From Syntrophotaleaceae bacterium (GTDB taxonomy: Bacteria > Desulfobacterota > Desulfuromonadia > Desulfuromonadales > Syntrophotaleaceae), in NCBI GenBank assembly GCA_041390365.1, contig JAWKQB010000002.1:996001-1060000 (forward strand): a DNA stretch of 64,000 nt, read 5' to 3'. The translations under genes and the position numbers were made by a program. Positions 1 to 11,651 of this stretch are shown one piece after another. Under the pieces are notes generated by a model, which saw only the letters and a program-made list of their open reading frames with translations, was not told the origin of the DNA and searched no databases. How positions within the stretch are numbered: position 1 is the first letter of the stretch; the number at the start of each line of letters is the position of its first letter.

Positions 1-1
1 C

Positions 2-1705
2 GGGCAACTGGAGCGCTATCGGCACCATCTCGAAGACCTGGTTTTCAAGCGGACTTCCGAACTGCACGAAGCGAATCAAAAATTACAGCAGACGGTCGTA
101 GAGCTGGAAACCGCCAAAACCAAGATTGAAGCCGCAAGTCATGCCAAATCGCAATTTCTGACAAGCATCAGTCACGAGCTCCGAACCCCCATGGTCGGAG
201 TGCTGGGGACTTCCGAACTGCTGTTGGCCAGCAGCCTCGATTACTATCAGCGCAATCTGGTGGAGACCCTCCTTGAATCGGGGGAGGGCTTGCTGACCCT
301 GCTCAACGATCTTCTCGACCTGTCGAAAATTGAAGCGGGAAAACTTGTTCTGGAACACATTGATTTCAGCCTTGCGGAGATCATTGAAACCCCGGTCAAA
401 TTGCTCGCCAAAGGGGCGCGGGACAAAAATCTCGAGTTGCTCTGCCGTTGTGAGCCCGATGTGCCAAGGCATCTGCGCGGGGATCCGGGCCGGCTGCGCC
501 AGGTCATTTTCAACCTGGTCGGCAATGCCATAAAATTCACCCCGGCAGGTGAGGTTGCGCTCCACGTCAAACTGGTGCGGCAACAAACGGATCGTGCCAC
601 CCTCCGTTTTCTGGTCAGTGACACCGGTATCGGCATCGCTCCGGCCGCCCGGGAGAGGATCTTCGATGCCTTCTGCCAGGCGGATAACTCCGTCACCCGT
701 AAATTCGGCGGTACCGGATTGGGCTTGTCCATCGTCAAGCAGCTGGTGGAAAAGATGGGCGGAAAGATCGGTTTGAGCAGTGAACAGGGAACGGGATCCC
801 TGTTCTATTTCACGGTCGATCTGGAGGTGCCCGAGAAAGTGGAGAGGGACCGCATTTCTCACGGAAAAAAAGGAACCGGAAAACGAGTCCTGGTCGTCGA
901 CGACAGCCTGGCCGTTCGTCAGATGTTCCGGGAACGGTTCAAGGCGGAAGGGTTTGAGGTGGTTACGGCGGCAAGCTGTGAAGAGGGTTGGAGCCATCTG
1001 CAAAACGGCCAGGATGCCGGCAACGCTTTTTATGCCGTTGTCCTGGACGAGGAGCTGCCCGGGGAGGATAGCCGGCGTTTGGCCGAACTGCTGACCGAAA
1101 GCGGTTTTGACGGATGGCTGGTGGCCGTCAAGAACCGGGACAATATGCCCTGCGGGGAACTCGATGGCGTCGATGCCGTGATTTACAGGCCGCTGCTGCC
1201 CTCTGTGGTCGATGAATGCCTCGCGAAGATCCTCGAGGGACCTCCCTCGCCCCTGAAGGCGCCGCCGAAATCCGTTCAGGATCCGGACGGAGGTGCGGAG
1301 GATGAAAAGGAGCTGGTTAAACGCAGGGGCAGGATACTTGTGGCTGAAGACAACGTAACCACCCAGAATCTTTTGAAAATCAGTCTTGGCAGCGCCGGGC
1401 ACGAGGTCGTGGTTGCCGGAGACGGGAAAAGCGCTCTGGACATCTGGCGGAACTCGTCCTTCGACCTAATACTGATGGATTTCAATATGCCGGAGATGGA
1501 CGGCTGCACGGTTACTCGCCAGATCCGCGCCACGGGCTGGAGACATCCGATCGTGGGACTCACGGCCCATACTTCTGATAATCATGTCGAACAGTGCCGC
1601 GAGGCGGGCATGGACGACTATCTCTGCAAGCCTTTCAAACAGAAGCAATTGCATCAAGTCGTAGAAAAATGGCTGGCGGAAGGTGTCTTTTCGGGAGCCG
1701 GATGA
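2..1705 (+). CDS. Hybrid sensor histidine kinase, 5' end outside window
   Basis: The frame is open from the window edge, so the sensory N-terminus is missing. A coiled-coil-like stretch leads into the H-box SHELRTPM (nt ~170-193), where the histidine autophosphorylates. It is followed by an ATPase domain with an N-box (GDPGRLRQVIFNLVGNAIKF, nt ~481-540), DTGIGI and GTGLGLSI. Two receiver domains follow. The first (nt ~888-1240) keeps an acceptor Asp in VVLDEELPG but has IYRP where the conserved Lys-Pro should be, so it may be degenerate. The second (nt ~1327-1680) looks fully functional: AEDN, LMDFNMPEMDG and CKPF are all present. Domain order is HisKA, HATPase_c, REC, REC. It ends 19 nt before the LVIVD-repeat gene, so the two are probably co-transcribed. 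The stimulus cannot be told from this fragment. Confidence 0.93.
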   Translation, partial: GQLERYRHHLEDLVFKRTSELHEANQKLQQTVVELETAKTKIEAASHAKSQFLTSISHELRTPMVGVLGTSELLLASSLDYYQRNLVETLLESGEGLLTLLNDLLDLSKIEAGKLVLEHIDFSLAEIIETPVKLLAKGARDKNLELLCRCEPDVPRHLRGDPGRLRQVIFNLVGNAIKFTPAGEVALHVKLVRQQTDRATLRFLVSDTGIGIAPAARERIFDAFCQADNSVTRKFGGTGLGLSIVKQLVEKMGGKIGLSSEQGTGSLFYFTVDLEVPEKVERDRISHGKKGTGKRVLVVDDSLAVRQMFRERFKAEGFEVVTAASCEEGWSHLQNGQDAGNAFYAVVLDEELPGEDSRRLAELLTESGFDGWLVAVKNRDNMPCGELDGVDAVIYRPLLPSVVDECLAKILEGPPSPLKAPPKSVQDPDGGAEDEKELVKRRGRILVAEDNVTTQNLLKISLGSAGHEVVVAGDGKSALDIWRNSSFDLILMDFNMPEMDGCTVTRQIRATGWRHPIVGLTAHTSDNHVEQCREAGMDDYLCKPFKQKQLHQVVEKWLAEGVFSGAG

Positions 1706-1724
1706 CGGCAGGTTGGCATGAGGC

Positions 1725-3908
1725 ATGGACAAGATATTTCTACGGGACTCGGGTAAAACCCGTTTCTTTATAAAAATCCTGGCGGTCCTGAGTTTTCTGG
1801 CCTATCTGCTGGTGCTGACGGGGTTGTTCAAGACTCTCTTTTCAGGGAGAAAGGAGACTGAAATCCTGACCCTCGCATCCGCCTTGACTGTGGATGTCGG
1901 AGATCGGGAAAAACTCCTTAAAGTTTCGGGTTCTGGATTTGATGACAGGGTCAGGGCCAGCCTGAGTTTCGATACCGGAAATTATCGGGCGCTGGTCGGT
2001 TCCCTGAAAACCTGGGGACATCTGAACCAGGTGGTGGTTCGGGAAGACCGGGTCTTTCTGGCCAACGGCAAGCGGGGTCTGCAGGTGGTTGATGTTGCCG
2101 ACCCCCAAAAACCCCGGATTATCGGTTCGGTTGATACGCCCGGGTTTGCATGGGGGGTCCGCGTGCACGGGGATCATGCCTTTGTTGCCGACGGCCCAAC
2201 CGGTCTGGTCGTGATCTCGATTGCCGACCCTGCCCGATTGCGCATCCTCTCCACAACCGCCACCCGGGGAGATGCCTATGCCGTAGACTTTCTCAATGGG
2301 TTTGTGCTGGTCGCCGACCAGTACGGTATTGCAGCGGTTTCCGTTGATCACCCGCAGCATCCGGAAAGCATGTTTCTGTTGGATCTGCCCCAAGGGAAGA
2401 GAAGACATCTGAGGGTCAAAGGTAAACGCATCTACCTGACCAATGGGAAAAACGGTGTGGCGATCATCGATTTCGACAGAGTGAGCGGGCTTCGTCTGGT
2501 GGATACCTTGAAAACCCGCGGCCCGGCCGAACGGGTTACCATCAGCGGCAACACTCTGCTGGTCGGGTGTGGGAAACAGGGGGTGGATCTTTTCGCATTG
2601 AAGGATACAAAAGTCGAATTCGTCGAAGGAATCGATACCCCCGGTTTTGCGCGCGGTATCGCCGTTGTCGGAAACCGGATCTTTGTCGCAGTCAATACCT
2701 TCGGTCTGCAGGTTCTTGAAACAGAACCCGGGGGCGTGCCGATCAGGAAGAAAATCATCGAGACTCCCCATCTCGCCTGGGACGTGGTGTCGGGCAACGG
2801 GCTGCTTTATGTTGCCCAGTCCAGAGGAGGGTTGCAGATCATAGACCCCGCGCGCGCGCGCGAAGCTTCTCTGCCCACCCTGGAGACGGGCGGGAGTGCC
2901 TTGGAGTTGGTTTCCAGTGCAAATCGCCTCTATCTGGCCGACGGCCACGAAGGGGTTCGTTTTATCGACATCGATTCCGACGGCAGAATGACAGCTGGTT
3001 CCACTATCGATACCCCCGGGTATGTCCGACGGCTGAAACTGTTCAATGAAAGATTATATCTAGCCGATCGCAGGGGAGGCCTGGTGATTGTCGGCGATCT
3101 CCAGGGAAAGGGGCATGTTGAAAACATTGTTCCTCTCCCCGGTAAAGTGGCTGCAGAATCGATCACGGTGTCGCCTCGTCTGGCCTGTGTGGGTGTCAAA
3201 AATGACGGCCTGTTCGTAATCGACATCGCCGATCCCGGGCGCCCGCAGATAGTTGGAAGTCTGTTTGGCCTGGGCAATGTTCGTGACGTCTCCCTGGTCG
3301 GTGATCAGCTTTATGTGGCAGCCGACGAGCGGGGGTTGCTGCAGGTCTCCCTGAAAAACCCGGCAAGACCTCTTCTGCTCGGAGAGGTGGAGATCCCCTC
3401 CCACCTACGGGTTTTCAGCACCGCCGTCGCTCTTTCCCAGAGCGAAGACCTTCTGCTCCTGGCCAATTCACGAGCCGGATGTCAGATCTTCGATGTCTCC
3501 CATCCGCATCGTCCCAACTTGCTGTCCACCGTATCCGCTATGGGCAACATCGCCTGGGCCAAGGTGGTCGAAAGGCTTGCTTTTATCTACGATAATGACC
3601 GGGGCTTGCTGGTGGTGGACCTTACAGAACCTGAAAAGCCGTACGAACTTGGTACATTGGGTGTTACCAGCGCCAGAAGCGTGGACGTGGTCGGCAACCA
3701 GGCCTGTGTCACCTTCACGGGAGGGGGGGTGAAATGTATGCCCCTGCCGATGGAAATGACGCTTGCCGCCATCTCCGACTCCGGGAGTATATACCTGCGA
3801 ATCCCACCTCTGCCTGTTTCAGGAAATTACTTGCTGTCGGTTTCCAGAGATGGTCAATATGCAATTATGGACGAGCCCATGAGTTTTAGAGTGGCAGGTC
3901 AGGAGTGA
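1725..3908 (+). CDS. Membrane-anchored LVIVD-repeat (beta-propeller-like) protein
   Basis: 727 residues. One hydrophobic segment at about residues 14-37 suggests an inner-membrane anchor or uncleaved signal, leaving the rest in the periplasm. The body is made of many ~40-residue repeats of the LVIVD type, e.g. GLQVVDVADPQKPRIIGSVD and GLFVIDIADPGRPQIVGS, each with a 'VFLA-G-GL-VVDV-DP-P' pattern. Such repeats are predicted to fold as beta-propeller blades and occur in many surface or periplasmic proteins of unknown role. The C-terminal ~60 residues (after MPLPMEMTLA) look like a separate beta-sandwich. The gene lies just downstream of the sensor kinase. It could be a ligand-binding partner of that kinase, but this is inferred from position only. 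Confidence 0.85.
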   Translation: MDKIFLRDSGKTRFFIKILAVLSFLAYLLVLTGLFKTLFSGRKETEILTLASALTVDVGDREKLLKVSGSGFDDRVRASLSFDTGNYRALVGSLKTWGHLNQVVVREDRVFLANGKRGLQVVDVADPQKPRIIGSVDTPGFAWGVRVHGDHAFVADGPTGLVVISIADPARLRILSTTATRGDAYAVDFLNGFVLVADQYGIAAVSVDHPQHPESMFLLDLPQGKRRHLRVKGKRIYLTNGKNGVAIIDFDRVSGLRLVDTLKTRGPAERVTISGNTLLVGCGKQGVDLFALKDTKVEFVEGIDTPGFARGIAVVGNRIFVAVNTFGLQVLETEPGGVPIRKKIIETPHLAWDVVSGNGLLYVAQSRGGLQIIDPARAREASLPTLETGGSALELVSSANRLYLADGHEGVRFIDIDSDGRMTAGSTIDTPGYVRRLKLFNERLYLADRRGGLVIVGDLQGKGHVENIVPLPGKVAAESITVSPRLACVGVKNDGLFVIDIADPGRPQIVGSLFGLGNVRDVSLVGDQLYVAADERGLLQVSLKNPARPLLLGEVEIPSHLRVFSTAVALSQSEDLLLLANSRAGCQIFDVSHPHRPNLLSTVSAMGNIAWAKVVERLAFIYDNDRGLLVVDLTEPEKPYELGTLGVTSARSVDVVGNQACVTFTGGGVKCMPLPMEMTLAAISDSGSIYLRIPPLPVSGNYLLSVSRDGQYAIMDEPMSFRVAGQE

Positions 3909-3944
3909 GAAGGGAAAAGGAGGCCACCGAATCCGGCCGCGCTA

Positions 3945-6347
3945 TCAAAAGCGGTACTCCAGACCGGCCCAGATCTGCCGCCCGATTTCATCGGCGAATT
4001 CGTTGGAGTCAGGATCGGAAATCGTCACTTTTTTATTCAACAGATTGAAGGCATCAAGGCTTAGAATCATGCTCTGATCCGACCAGAGGTCCTTTTCCCA
4101 TTCGAGGCGGCAGGAAACGACGACCGACCCGCCCTTTTTTACCTTGTCAAAGATCGGCACCGAATCCCCGTTGGGGAGGATCATGTCCTCTCCGGTGGTT
4201 TTCAATTTTTCATAGCCACTTCGGTACTTGGCCAGCCCGCTGAAGGTGAATCCATAAGGAAACTTTCCGACATAGGCCAGATTGACGATCCAGTTACGGT
4301 TGAAATCCTTCCTCGGCATCTCACTTGCTTCCAGCAGTCGACCATCGTACCAGACCCTCTCGTGAAGGTCCTCCTCCTCCAGAAGCTCGTCATAGGACTC
4401 ATTGCTGGTCTCGGTTTTCTGATAGGCGGCGTTGATGGTCAGGTAATGTTTGGCCCACTGCCGCTCCCAGGAGATCCTGTAGCTCTCATGTCGGCTGCTG
4501 CCGTTGTTGTTCGGCGTGTTGTAATAAATGCCGTCCTCTTCCTGCTCGAATGTCTTGGCCAGTTCGTCCCGGCCTTTGCGATGAACGTATCTCAGTGCAG
4601 CCTTGCCGCCAAACAGCTGGTGTTCCAGACCGAGAACTTGCTCGTCGGTAAAGGGAGTTTCGAGCTCCGAATATTTGGAATCGGTGACGGACCGGCTATA
4701 AAGAGTCCAGCCATCGGTTTCCGACCAGCGCTCCTGATATGTCGGATTCAGCGCCTCCCTCAGTTTGTAGGCAAGGATATTGTTGGCATAGTAGCGGTTG
4801 AAGCCGGCGATCAGAAAGGTTTGCTGGTCGCCGAAAAGATCCAGGCCCGCCATTAGGCGGGGGGCCAGGTTGAGGTTATGCGTAAAGTCATCATAATCGA
4901 GACGGACGCCCGGCCGAACCTCAAGCCTGGCCCAACGCACTATGTCTTCCAAATGGAAGCTGTACATCCGTTGAAGGACTTCGGTCTCGCCTTTTTCGTA
5001 AGCTGTTCGTCGTGGGGGGGCATCGATCAGATAGGTATACAGATAACTGGTATCCACACGCTCGGTTTTGGCTTCGATTCTCTGGATGTCTAAACCTGTG
5101 TTGACGCCATGATGAATGGGGCCGGTGGAGAAAGGGCGAAAGGCGAAATCAGTTTTGATCTGATAACTTTCCTGGGTTTTTTCAATATCTCCAAGAAAAC
5201 CCTCTTTATCCCAGACGTTATCACTGATTTCCGTCTGAATCATATCGGTTGGAGCTTTACGGGAGTTTTCGCTGGTGCGGTAGGCGACCTGAACATCGAG
5301 GTCGCCAAGGGGCAGTCGCGTATGGCCAGTAACGGAAAAGAGATGGCCGCCGCCACGGAGGGTGAACTCGCTGTCCCGGAAACCGTCCTTGAAATAGACT
5401 CCGCGATAGGGGGCGTAGGTCCAGAGAAAACTGAAGCTGGTATCTTCCGTCGCCAGAAAAACGGTTTTCAGCAGGTAGTTTTCGCCGCGGCGCTCCTGCG
5501 TCTCGGTCTCTTCGTCCTGCTTCAGCGGAATCCGTGAGTACATCTGGCGGTAGGCGGCCAGGGTCATGAGCCTTGAAGAGACGGGGAGATGCAGGTCGAA
5601 GCCAAAATGATGCTTGCGAAACTTCGGCTGCTGCCGGTGGTCTGTTGAATTGAGAAAATCCTGCTCGTCCTCCTGATCGATATGGAAACTGGTCCATTCG
5701 TCCCGGGTCGTTCGATAAAACAGCTTGCCGCCGAACCACGGATCGGGGCTGATGATTTCGGCATCGACTACCCCGCCTTTGAAATTGCCGAACCGGGCCG
5801 GCACATTGCTGTCATACACGGTGATGGCGCCGACCAGTGAATTGTCGAGAAACAGGTCCTGAGCGTGACCTGGGACATCATTGTTGGTCACCGGATCGGT
5901 GTCTCCCTCCGGGTCGATCAGGCTGTTGTTGCTGATGCCGTCAATAGTGAAATTGTTTTCGAATGTTTTGCCGCCGGATATGGAGACAGCCGGAGGAAGG
6001 ATATCGCCACCCCTGGTGGAGATATCTGCACCCTCGCTGAACTGAACCCCGGGCAGGACCGTCAAGGCCTCGTTGATGCTGTCATTACGGAAGGGCAAAT
6101 TTTCAATGGTTTCCCGTTTGATGACGGTACCGTTTCCGGTGATTTCCGGTTTTCCTGCCTTTACCACCACGGGGGGCAGAATCCTGGGTTCCTCTTCAAC
6201 GAATGAAGAACTGTTGGCCTCGCCGGATCCGCCGCTTGACAAACCGCTGGCATGGAGAGATGTCGGAAGGGAGCAAAGCAAGGCAAACAACACTGCCAGA
6301 CAGACAAACCGCACGTTCTTTTTCTGATGAAAGGGCGTTGACAACAT
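3945..6347 (-). CDS. TonB-dependent outer-membrane receptor
   Basis: 800 residues from the ATG at 6347. I prefer this start because it begins a clear signal peptide: KK, then a hydrophobic core, then an LHA-type cleavage site. The open frame reaches 6434 only through a TTG codon. The plug follows, with VVVKAG and then 'NLPFRNDSINEALTVLPGV', the usual TonB-receptor plug pattern. A long beta-barrel ends in GLEYRF, a C-terminal aromatic outer-membrane signature. It lacks FecA-type extras and the substrate is unknown. It is convergent with the LVIVD gene and divergent from kdsB. No strong ribosome site is visible before the ATG, so the exact start is not certain. No exbB, exbD or tonB is present in the window. 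Confidence 0.88.
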   Translation of the reverse strand: MLSTPFHQKKNVRFVCLAVLFALLCSLPTSLHASGLSSGGSGEANSSSFVEEEPRILPPVVVKAGKPEITGNGTVIKRETIENLPFRNDSINEALTVLPGVQFSEGADISTRGGDILPPAVSISGGKTFENNFTIDGISNNSLIDPEGDTDPVTNNDVPGHAQDLFLDNSLVGAITVYDSNVPARFGNFKGGVVDAEIISPDPWFGGKLFYRTTRDEWTSFHIDQEDEQDFLNSTDHRQQPKFRKHHFGFDLHLPVSSRLMTLAAYRQMYSRIPLKQDEETETQERRGENYLLKTVFLATEDTSFSFLWTYAPYRGVYFKDGFRDSEFTLRGGGHLFSVTGHTRLPLGDLDVQVAYRTSENSRKAPTDMIQTEISDNVWDKEGFLGDIEKTQESYQIKTDFAFRPFSTGPIHHGVNTGLDIQRIEAKTERVDTSYLYTYLIDAPPRRTAYEKGETEVLQRMYSFHLEDIVRWARLEVRPGVRLDYDDFTHNLNLAPRLMAGLDLFGDQQTFLIAGFNRYYANNILAYKLREALNPTYQERWSETDGWTLYSRSVTDSKYSELETPFTDEQVLGLEHQLFGGKAALRYVHRKGRDELAKTFEQEEDGIYYNTPNNNGSSRHESYRISWERQWAKHYLTINAAYQKTETSNESYDELLEEEDLHERVWYDGRLLEASEMPRKDFNRNWIVNLAYVGKFPYGFTFSGLAKYRSGYEKLKTTGEDMILPNGDSVPIFDKVKKGGSVVVSCRLEWEKDLWSDQSMILSLDAFNLLNKKVTISDPDSNEFADEIGRQIWAGLEYRF

Positions 6348-6434
6348 CGATCGAAAACTCGGGAAGATGGCGGTTTTCTCTCTAATGAAAACCGGCGGGC
6401 ACCTATGAATATCACAGGTGTCCAGTAAAGCCAA

Positions 6435-6720
6435 GCGGGTAATTCAGGGGAGGAGAGGGAAGAGGAGCCGAACTGTCCTGATTCCTGCCGGGCAGCGGAC
6501 AGACCTCGCTGACGACCCTGAAAGCAGGGGACGGGCCAGCAGATTCTGCGGATTAAAATAGTGGATGCAAAAACCATACACAAAACCAGGGTACGGGACC
6601 GGACAATCGGATGGTTGCAGCGGTTGCCCTGCGATTATTGCAGCCCCTGCCTGCTTTAACCTTTCTTGACATCCCGATCCGATTTCTTTACCCTACCCGC
6701 GACCTTGGAAAGGATCAGTC
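6435..6720. other. Divergent intergenic region, TonB receptor / kdsB
   Basis: This gene-free stretch separates the minus-strand receptor from kdsB. It holds the kdsB promoter listed separately and must also contain the receptor's promoter, which I could not place. No gene or repeat was recognised. Confidence 0.5.
6666..6694 (+). promoter_or_regulatory. Sigma-70 promoter for the kdsB operon
   Basis: TTGACA (6666-6671), a 17-nt spacer and TACCCT (6689-6694). The -35 is perfect; the -10 matches at three positions. It lies about 26 nt upstream of kdsB, whose AAGGA ribosome site sits 7 nt before the ATG. Confidence 0.6.
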
Positions 6721-7455
6721 ATGACAGTCGCCGCCATCATCCCAGCCCGTTATGCTTCAACCCGTTTCCCGGGCAAACCTTTGCAGCTGATTCTGGGGAA
6801 AACCATGATCGAAAGGGTCTACCGGCAGGTGTCCCAGGCCTCTTTGGTCGACAGAATCATTGTCGCCACCGATGATCAGCGCATCTTCCAGGCCGTCGAA
6901 TCTTTCGGCGGGGAAGTGGTCATGACCCGTGCCGATCATGCCACCGGCACGGATCGGCTGGCTGAAGTGGCCGCAGACCTCACCACGGATCTGATTGTCA
7001 ACATCCAGGGAGACGAGCCCCTCATCGACCCGGCCATGATCGAGGCCGCCATTGTGCCCCTGAAACGGGATGCGGGTATACCGATGGGCACCCTGAAGAC
7101 GCCCATCGGCAGCCGGGCAGAGTTCCTGGATCCGAACGTGGTCAAAGTCGTGACCGACAGCGAGGGTTTCGCCCTCTATTTTTCCCGCGCGCCCATCCCT
7201 CATTGGCGTGACGGGGCAAGCCTGCACCCCGAAGCCTTCAAGCATATCGGCCTGTATGTCTATCGCAGGGATTTTCTGCTCAGATACGCCTCTCTGCCTC
7301 CCACCCGGCTGGAGAGCCTGGAAAAGCTGGAGCAGCTGCGGGCGCTGGAAAACGGCTACCGGATTCGGGTGGTGGAAACCGACCTGATCAGCATCGGGGT
7401 GGACGTGCCCGAGGATGTGGCACGGGTTGAGGCTCACCTTCGGGGGATGAGCTGA
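6721..7455 (+). CDS. kdsB: 3-deoxy-manno-octulosonate cytidylyltransferase (CMP-Kdo synthetase)
   Basis: 244 residues, the usual size for KdsB. It activates Kdo with CTP to CMP-Kdo for lipid A inner-core synthesis in the cytoplasm. Family motifs visible are [15 protein letters not shown] at the N-terminus (nucleotide binding), [13 protein letters not shown] and [12 protein letters not shown]. It opens a run of Kdo and LPS-transport genes (kdsA, kdsD, kdsC, lptCAB), interrupted only by pyrG, whose product makes the CTP used here. Start ATG 6721 has a good ribosome site and a promoter close upstream. Confidence 0.97.
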   Translation: MTVAAIIPARYASTRFPGKPLQLILGKTMIERVYRQVSQASLVDRIIVATDDQRIFQAVESFGGEVVMTRADHATGTDRLAEVAADLTTDLIVNIQGDEPLIDPAMIEAAIVPLKRDAGIPMGTLKTPIGSRAEFLDPNVVKVVTDSEGFALYFSRAPIPHWRDGASLHPEAFKHIGLYVYRRDFLLRYASLPPTRLESLEKLEQLRALENGYRIRVVETDLISIGVDVPEDVARVEAHLRGMS

Positions 7456-7483
7456 AAGGCGGGAACAATGGAAGAAATAAGGG

Positions 7484-7512
7484 TTTCCATTTCCGCGCCT
7501 TGAGTGTAGAAT
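7484..7512 (+). promoter_or_regulatory. Possible promoter upstream of pyrG
   Basis: TTTCCA, 17 nt, TAGAAT (7507-7512). It overlaps a hairpin-forming stretch (AATGGAA ... TTTCCATT within AAGGCG ... CGCCTT, about 7455-7501). Weak -35. pyrG could also be read from the kdsB promoter. Confidence 0.35.
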
Positions 7513-7602
7513 TCCTGCTTTGAAAAAGGCCCTGTTTTGTCCCGGATTCGGTCTCGGATGCAGCTTGCTGCAAGTCCGTCAGGTTTTGGGGGAAGGAGTT
7601 GA

Positions 7603-9213
<1,611 letters not shown>

Positions 9214-9218
9214 ACGTC

Positions 9219-10052
9219 ATGAGGGGGGAAGTTGCTGTAGGCAACCTGGTCGTCGGCGGCGGCCGGCCGCTGGTGCTGATTGCCGGACCTTGCGTCATTG
9301 AGGACGAAACGGAAACTCTGAAGCTGGCTGAGAGCCTCAGGAGTTTGACCGGCAAGCTGGGTATCGGCCTGATTTTCAAGGGGTCTTTCGACAAGGCCAA
9401 CCGGACCTCCGTCGATGCGTTCCGCGGTCCCGGTCTGCAGGAAGGATTGCAGATTCTGGCGCAGGTCAAACGGCATTTCGATCTGCCGGTTCTTTCCGAT
9501 GTGCACGAAACGGAACAGCTCGAAGAAGCCGCTGAAGTTCTTGACATCCTGCAGATACCTGCTTTTCTCTGCCGCCAAACCGATCTGCTGCTCGCTGCCG
9601 GCCGCACCGGACGGGTGATCAACGTCAAAAAAGGGCAGTTTCTGGCCCCCTGGGATATGACCCATGCGGTTGCCAAAATCGCCTCGACCGGCAATGAAAG
9701 GATCCTGCTCACGGAGCGCGGTGCAACCTTCGGTTACAACAACCTGGTCGTCGACATGCGCTCCCTGCCGATCATGCGCCGCACCGGCTGTCCGGTGGTG
9801 TTCGACGCAACCCACAGCGTGCAGCTGCCGGGTGGTGCCGGGGGATCTTCCGGCGGACAGCGGGAATTTGTTGCCGACCTTTCCCGGGCGGCGGTTGCGG
9901 TGGGGGTCGACGCGCTGTTCTGGGAAGTACACGCCAACCCGGAAAAAGCCCTCTGCGACGGGCCCAACTCCCTCTCTCTCGACAGCCTCGAGCCCATGTT
10001 GAGGGAGATCATGGCGATCGATGCCGTCGTCAAACAACAGAAGAGCCGATGA
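9219..10052 (+). CDS. kdsA: 3-deoxy-8-phosphooctulonate synthase (Kdo-8-phosphate synthase)
   Basis: 277 residues. It condenses phosphoenolpyruvate with arabinose-5-phosphate to give Kdo-8-phosphate. Motifs include IAGPCVIED near the N-terminus, [42 protein letters not shown] and [15 protein letters not shown]. The Cys in AGPC is the position that distinguishes metal-dependent from metal-independent enzymes only together with other residues, so I do not assign the class. It starts 5 nt after pyrG and overlaps kdsD by 4 nt (ATGA). Confidence 0.97.
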   Translation: MRGEVAVGNLVVGGGRPLVLIAGPCVIEDETETLKLAESLRSLTGKLGIGLIFKGSFDKANRTSVDAFRGPGLQEGLQILAQVKRHFDLPVLSDVHETEQLEEAAEVLDILQIPAFLCRQTDLLLAAGRTGRVINVKKGQFLAPWDMTHAVAKIASTGNERILLTERGATFGYNNLVVDMRSLPIMRRTGCPVVFDATHSVQLPGGAGGSSGGQREFVADLSRAAVAVGVDALFWEVHANPEKALCDGPNSLSLDSLEPMLREIMAIDAVVKQQKSR

Positions 10053-11017
10053 ACATGATTGAGATTGCCCGCAAAGTGCTCATCACCGAGGCCGAGGCCG
10101 TAATGGCTTTGGCCGAACGGATCGGGGAGGAGTTCACCCGGGCTGTGGAAATGATTCTGGAGTGCAAGGGGCGGGTGGTGATCACGGGTATGGGCAAATC
10201 GGGCCTGATCTGCCAGAAGATCGCTTCCACCATGGCTTCGACCGGCACTCCGGCCTTTTTCCTGCACCCCGCCGAGGGGATTCATGGTGATTTGGGGATG
10301 TTGATGAAAGGCGATATCGTGATCGCGGTTTCCAACTCGGGAGAAACCGAGGAAATCGTGCGGATTCTCCCGGTGATCAAACGCATGAAGCTGCCCCTGA
10401 TCGCCATGAGCGGAAACTGCCGCAGTACCCTGCAGCGCGCTGCGGATGTCTTTCTCGACATCTCCATCAAGGAGGAAGCCTGCCCCCTCGGTCTGGCGCC
10501 GACGGCCAGCACCACCGCCACCCTGGCCATGGGGGATGCCCTGGCAGTGGGGTTGCTGCAACGCCGAGGGTTTCGGGAGGAGGATTTCGCACTGTTCCAC
10601 CCCGGCGGAACCCTCGGCCGCAAGCTTCTGCTCCGGGTCGAGGATCTGATGCATTCCAGCACGGAAATCCCCCTGTCCCATCAGCATACCCTGCTGAAGG
10701 ACGCCCTGTTTGAAATCACCAGCAAAAAACTCGGAGTGACCGGAGTCACGGACGATGCCGGGGTACTGGTCGGGGTTTTCACCGACGGGGATCTCAGGCG
10801 GGCTATGGCCAAGGGGGTCGAAGTGCTGAACCGGCCCATCTATGAAGTGATGACCCGCAACCCCAAGCGGATACTCAGGGCCTCCCTGGCCGCCAAGGCG
10901 GTCCAGGTCATGGAAGAATTTTCCATCACTTCGCTGTTTGTTTTCGAAACCGAGGACAGTGGACAACCAGTAGGAATCATTCACCTGCACGATCTGCTCA
11001 AGGCGGGAGTTGTCTGA
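10049..11017 (+). CDS. kdsD: D-arabinose-5-phosphate isomerase (KpsF/GutQ family)
   Basis: 322 residues. It converts ribulose-5-phosphate to arabinose-5-phosphate, the KdsA substrate. An N-terminal SIS domain has [30 protein letters not shown] and the family tract [18 protein letters not shown]. Two CBS domains follow (residues ~205-320). Sitting between kdsA and kdsC, with ATGA overlaps on both sides, it is translationally coupled to both. The context makes KdsD more likely than a sugar-catabolic GutQ. Confidence 0.96.
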   Translation: MNMIEIARKVLITEAEAVMALAERIGEEFTRAVEMILECKGRVVITGMGKSGLICQKIASTMASTGTPAFFLHPAEGIHGDLGMLMKGDIVIAVSNSGETEEIVRILPVIKRMKLPLIAMSGNCRSTLQRAADVFLDISIKEEACPLGLAPTASTTATLAMGDALAVGLLQRRGFREEDFALFHPGGTLGRKLLLRVEDLMHSSTEIPLSHQHTLLKDALFEITSKKLGVTGVTDDAGVLVGVFTDGDLRRAMAKGVEVLNRPIYEVMTRNPKRILRASLAAKAVQVMEEFSITSLFVFETEDSGQPVGIIHLHDLLKAGVV

Positions 11018-11574
11018 TGAGTAGCCGTCTGGAGAAAATCAAGCTGCTGCTGCTCGATGTGGACGGCGTCCTGACGGACGGCAGGATCACTTTCGACAGC
11101 CGGGGGGTGGAAACCAAATCCTTCGATGTCAAGGACGGGCACGGTCTGAAGCTTGTGCAACGGGCCGGTATCAGAATCGGGATCATCACCGGGCGCAGTT
11201 CCAGTATCGTCACCATTCGGGCTCGTGAATTGGGCATCGATCTGGTCTATCAGGGGGCCAAGGTAAAGCTTGAGCCCTATCTGCAGATCCTGGATATCTG
11301 TTCCCTGCGGGATGAGGAGGTGGCCTATGTCGGCGACGACCTGGTCGATCTGCCGATTCTGCAGCGGGTCGGCTTTGCGGTGGCTGTGGCCGACGCGGTG
11401 GAGGAGGTCAGGAACCGGGTGCATTATGTGACCCGGCAGCCCGGAGGTCGAGGGGCGGTCAGGGAAGTCTGCGATCTGCTGCTCAAGGAGAGTGGCCGCT
11501 GGGACGAGTTAACCTCCCGCTATTTCGACCTTTCGGCAGAGGGTCCAAAAACGGCTCCGCCAGGAAGGGAATGA
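11017..11574 (+). CDS. kdsC: Kdo-8-phosphate phosphatase
   Basis: 185 residues, a HAD-superfamily phosphatase of the small, cap-less, tetrameric KdsC type. It removes the phosphate from Kdo-8-phosphate. Motif I LLLDVDGVLTDG, SRGVETKSFDVKDGHGL, motif II GIITGRSS and motif IV YVGDDLVDLP are all present. It starts on the last base of kdsD (TGATG-type overlap). A strong separate promoter for lptC follows, so KdsC may be the last gene whose level depends only on the upstream operon. Confidence 0.96.
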   Translation: MSSRLEKIKLLLLDVDGVLTDGRITFDSRGVETKSFDVKDGHGLKLVQRAGIRIGIITGRSSSIVTIRARELGIDLVYQGAKVKLEPYLQILDICSLRDEEVAYVGDDLVDLPILQRVGFAVAVADAVEEVRNRVHYVTRQPGGRGAVREVCDLLLKESGRWDELTSRYFDLSAEGPKTAPPGRE

Positions 11575-11612
11575 TGTAATCAAATCCCGTGCCAATTCGC
11601 GCGGAAATCGTC

Positions 11613-11641
11613 TTTACACCCGGGGGGGCAGGTGCTATAAT
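11613..11641 (+). promoter_or_regulatory. Strong extended -10 promoter directly in front of lptC
   Basis: TTTACA (11613-11618), a 17-nt spacer, TGC and a perfect TATAAT (11636-11641). The expected start point is about A11648, only 4 nt before the lptC ATG at 11652, giving a nearly leaderless mRNA. Confidence 0.75.
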
Positions 11642-11651
11642 TTGGCCACTT

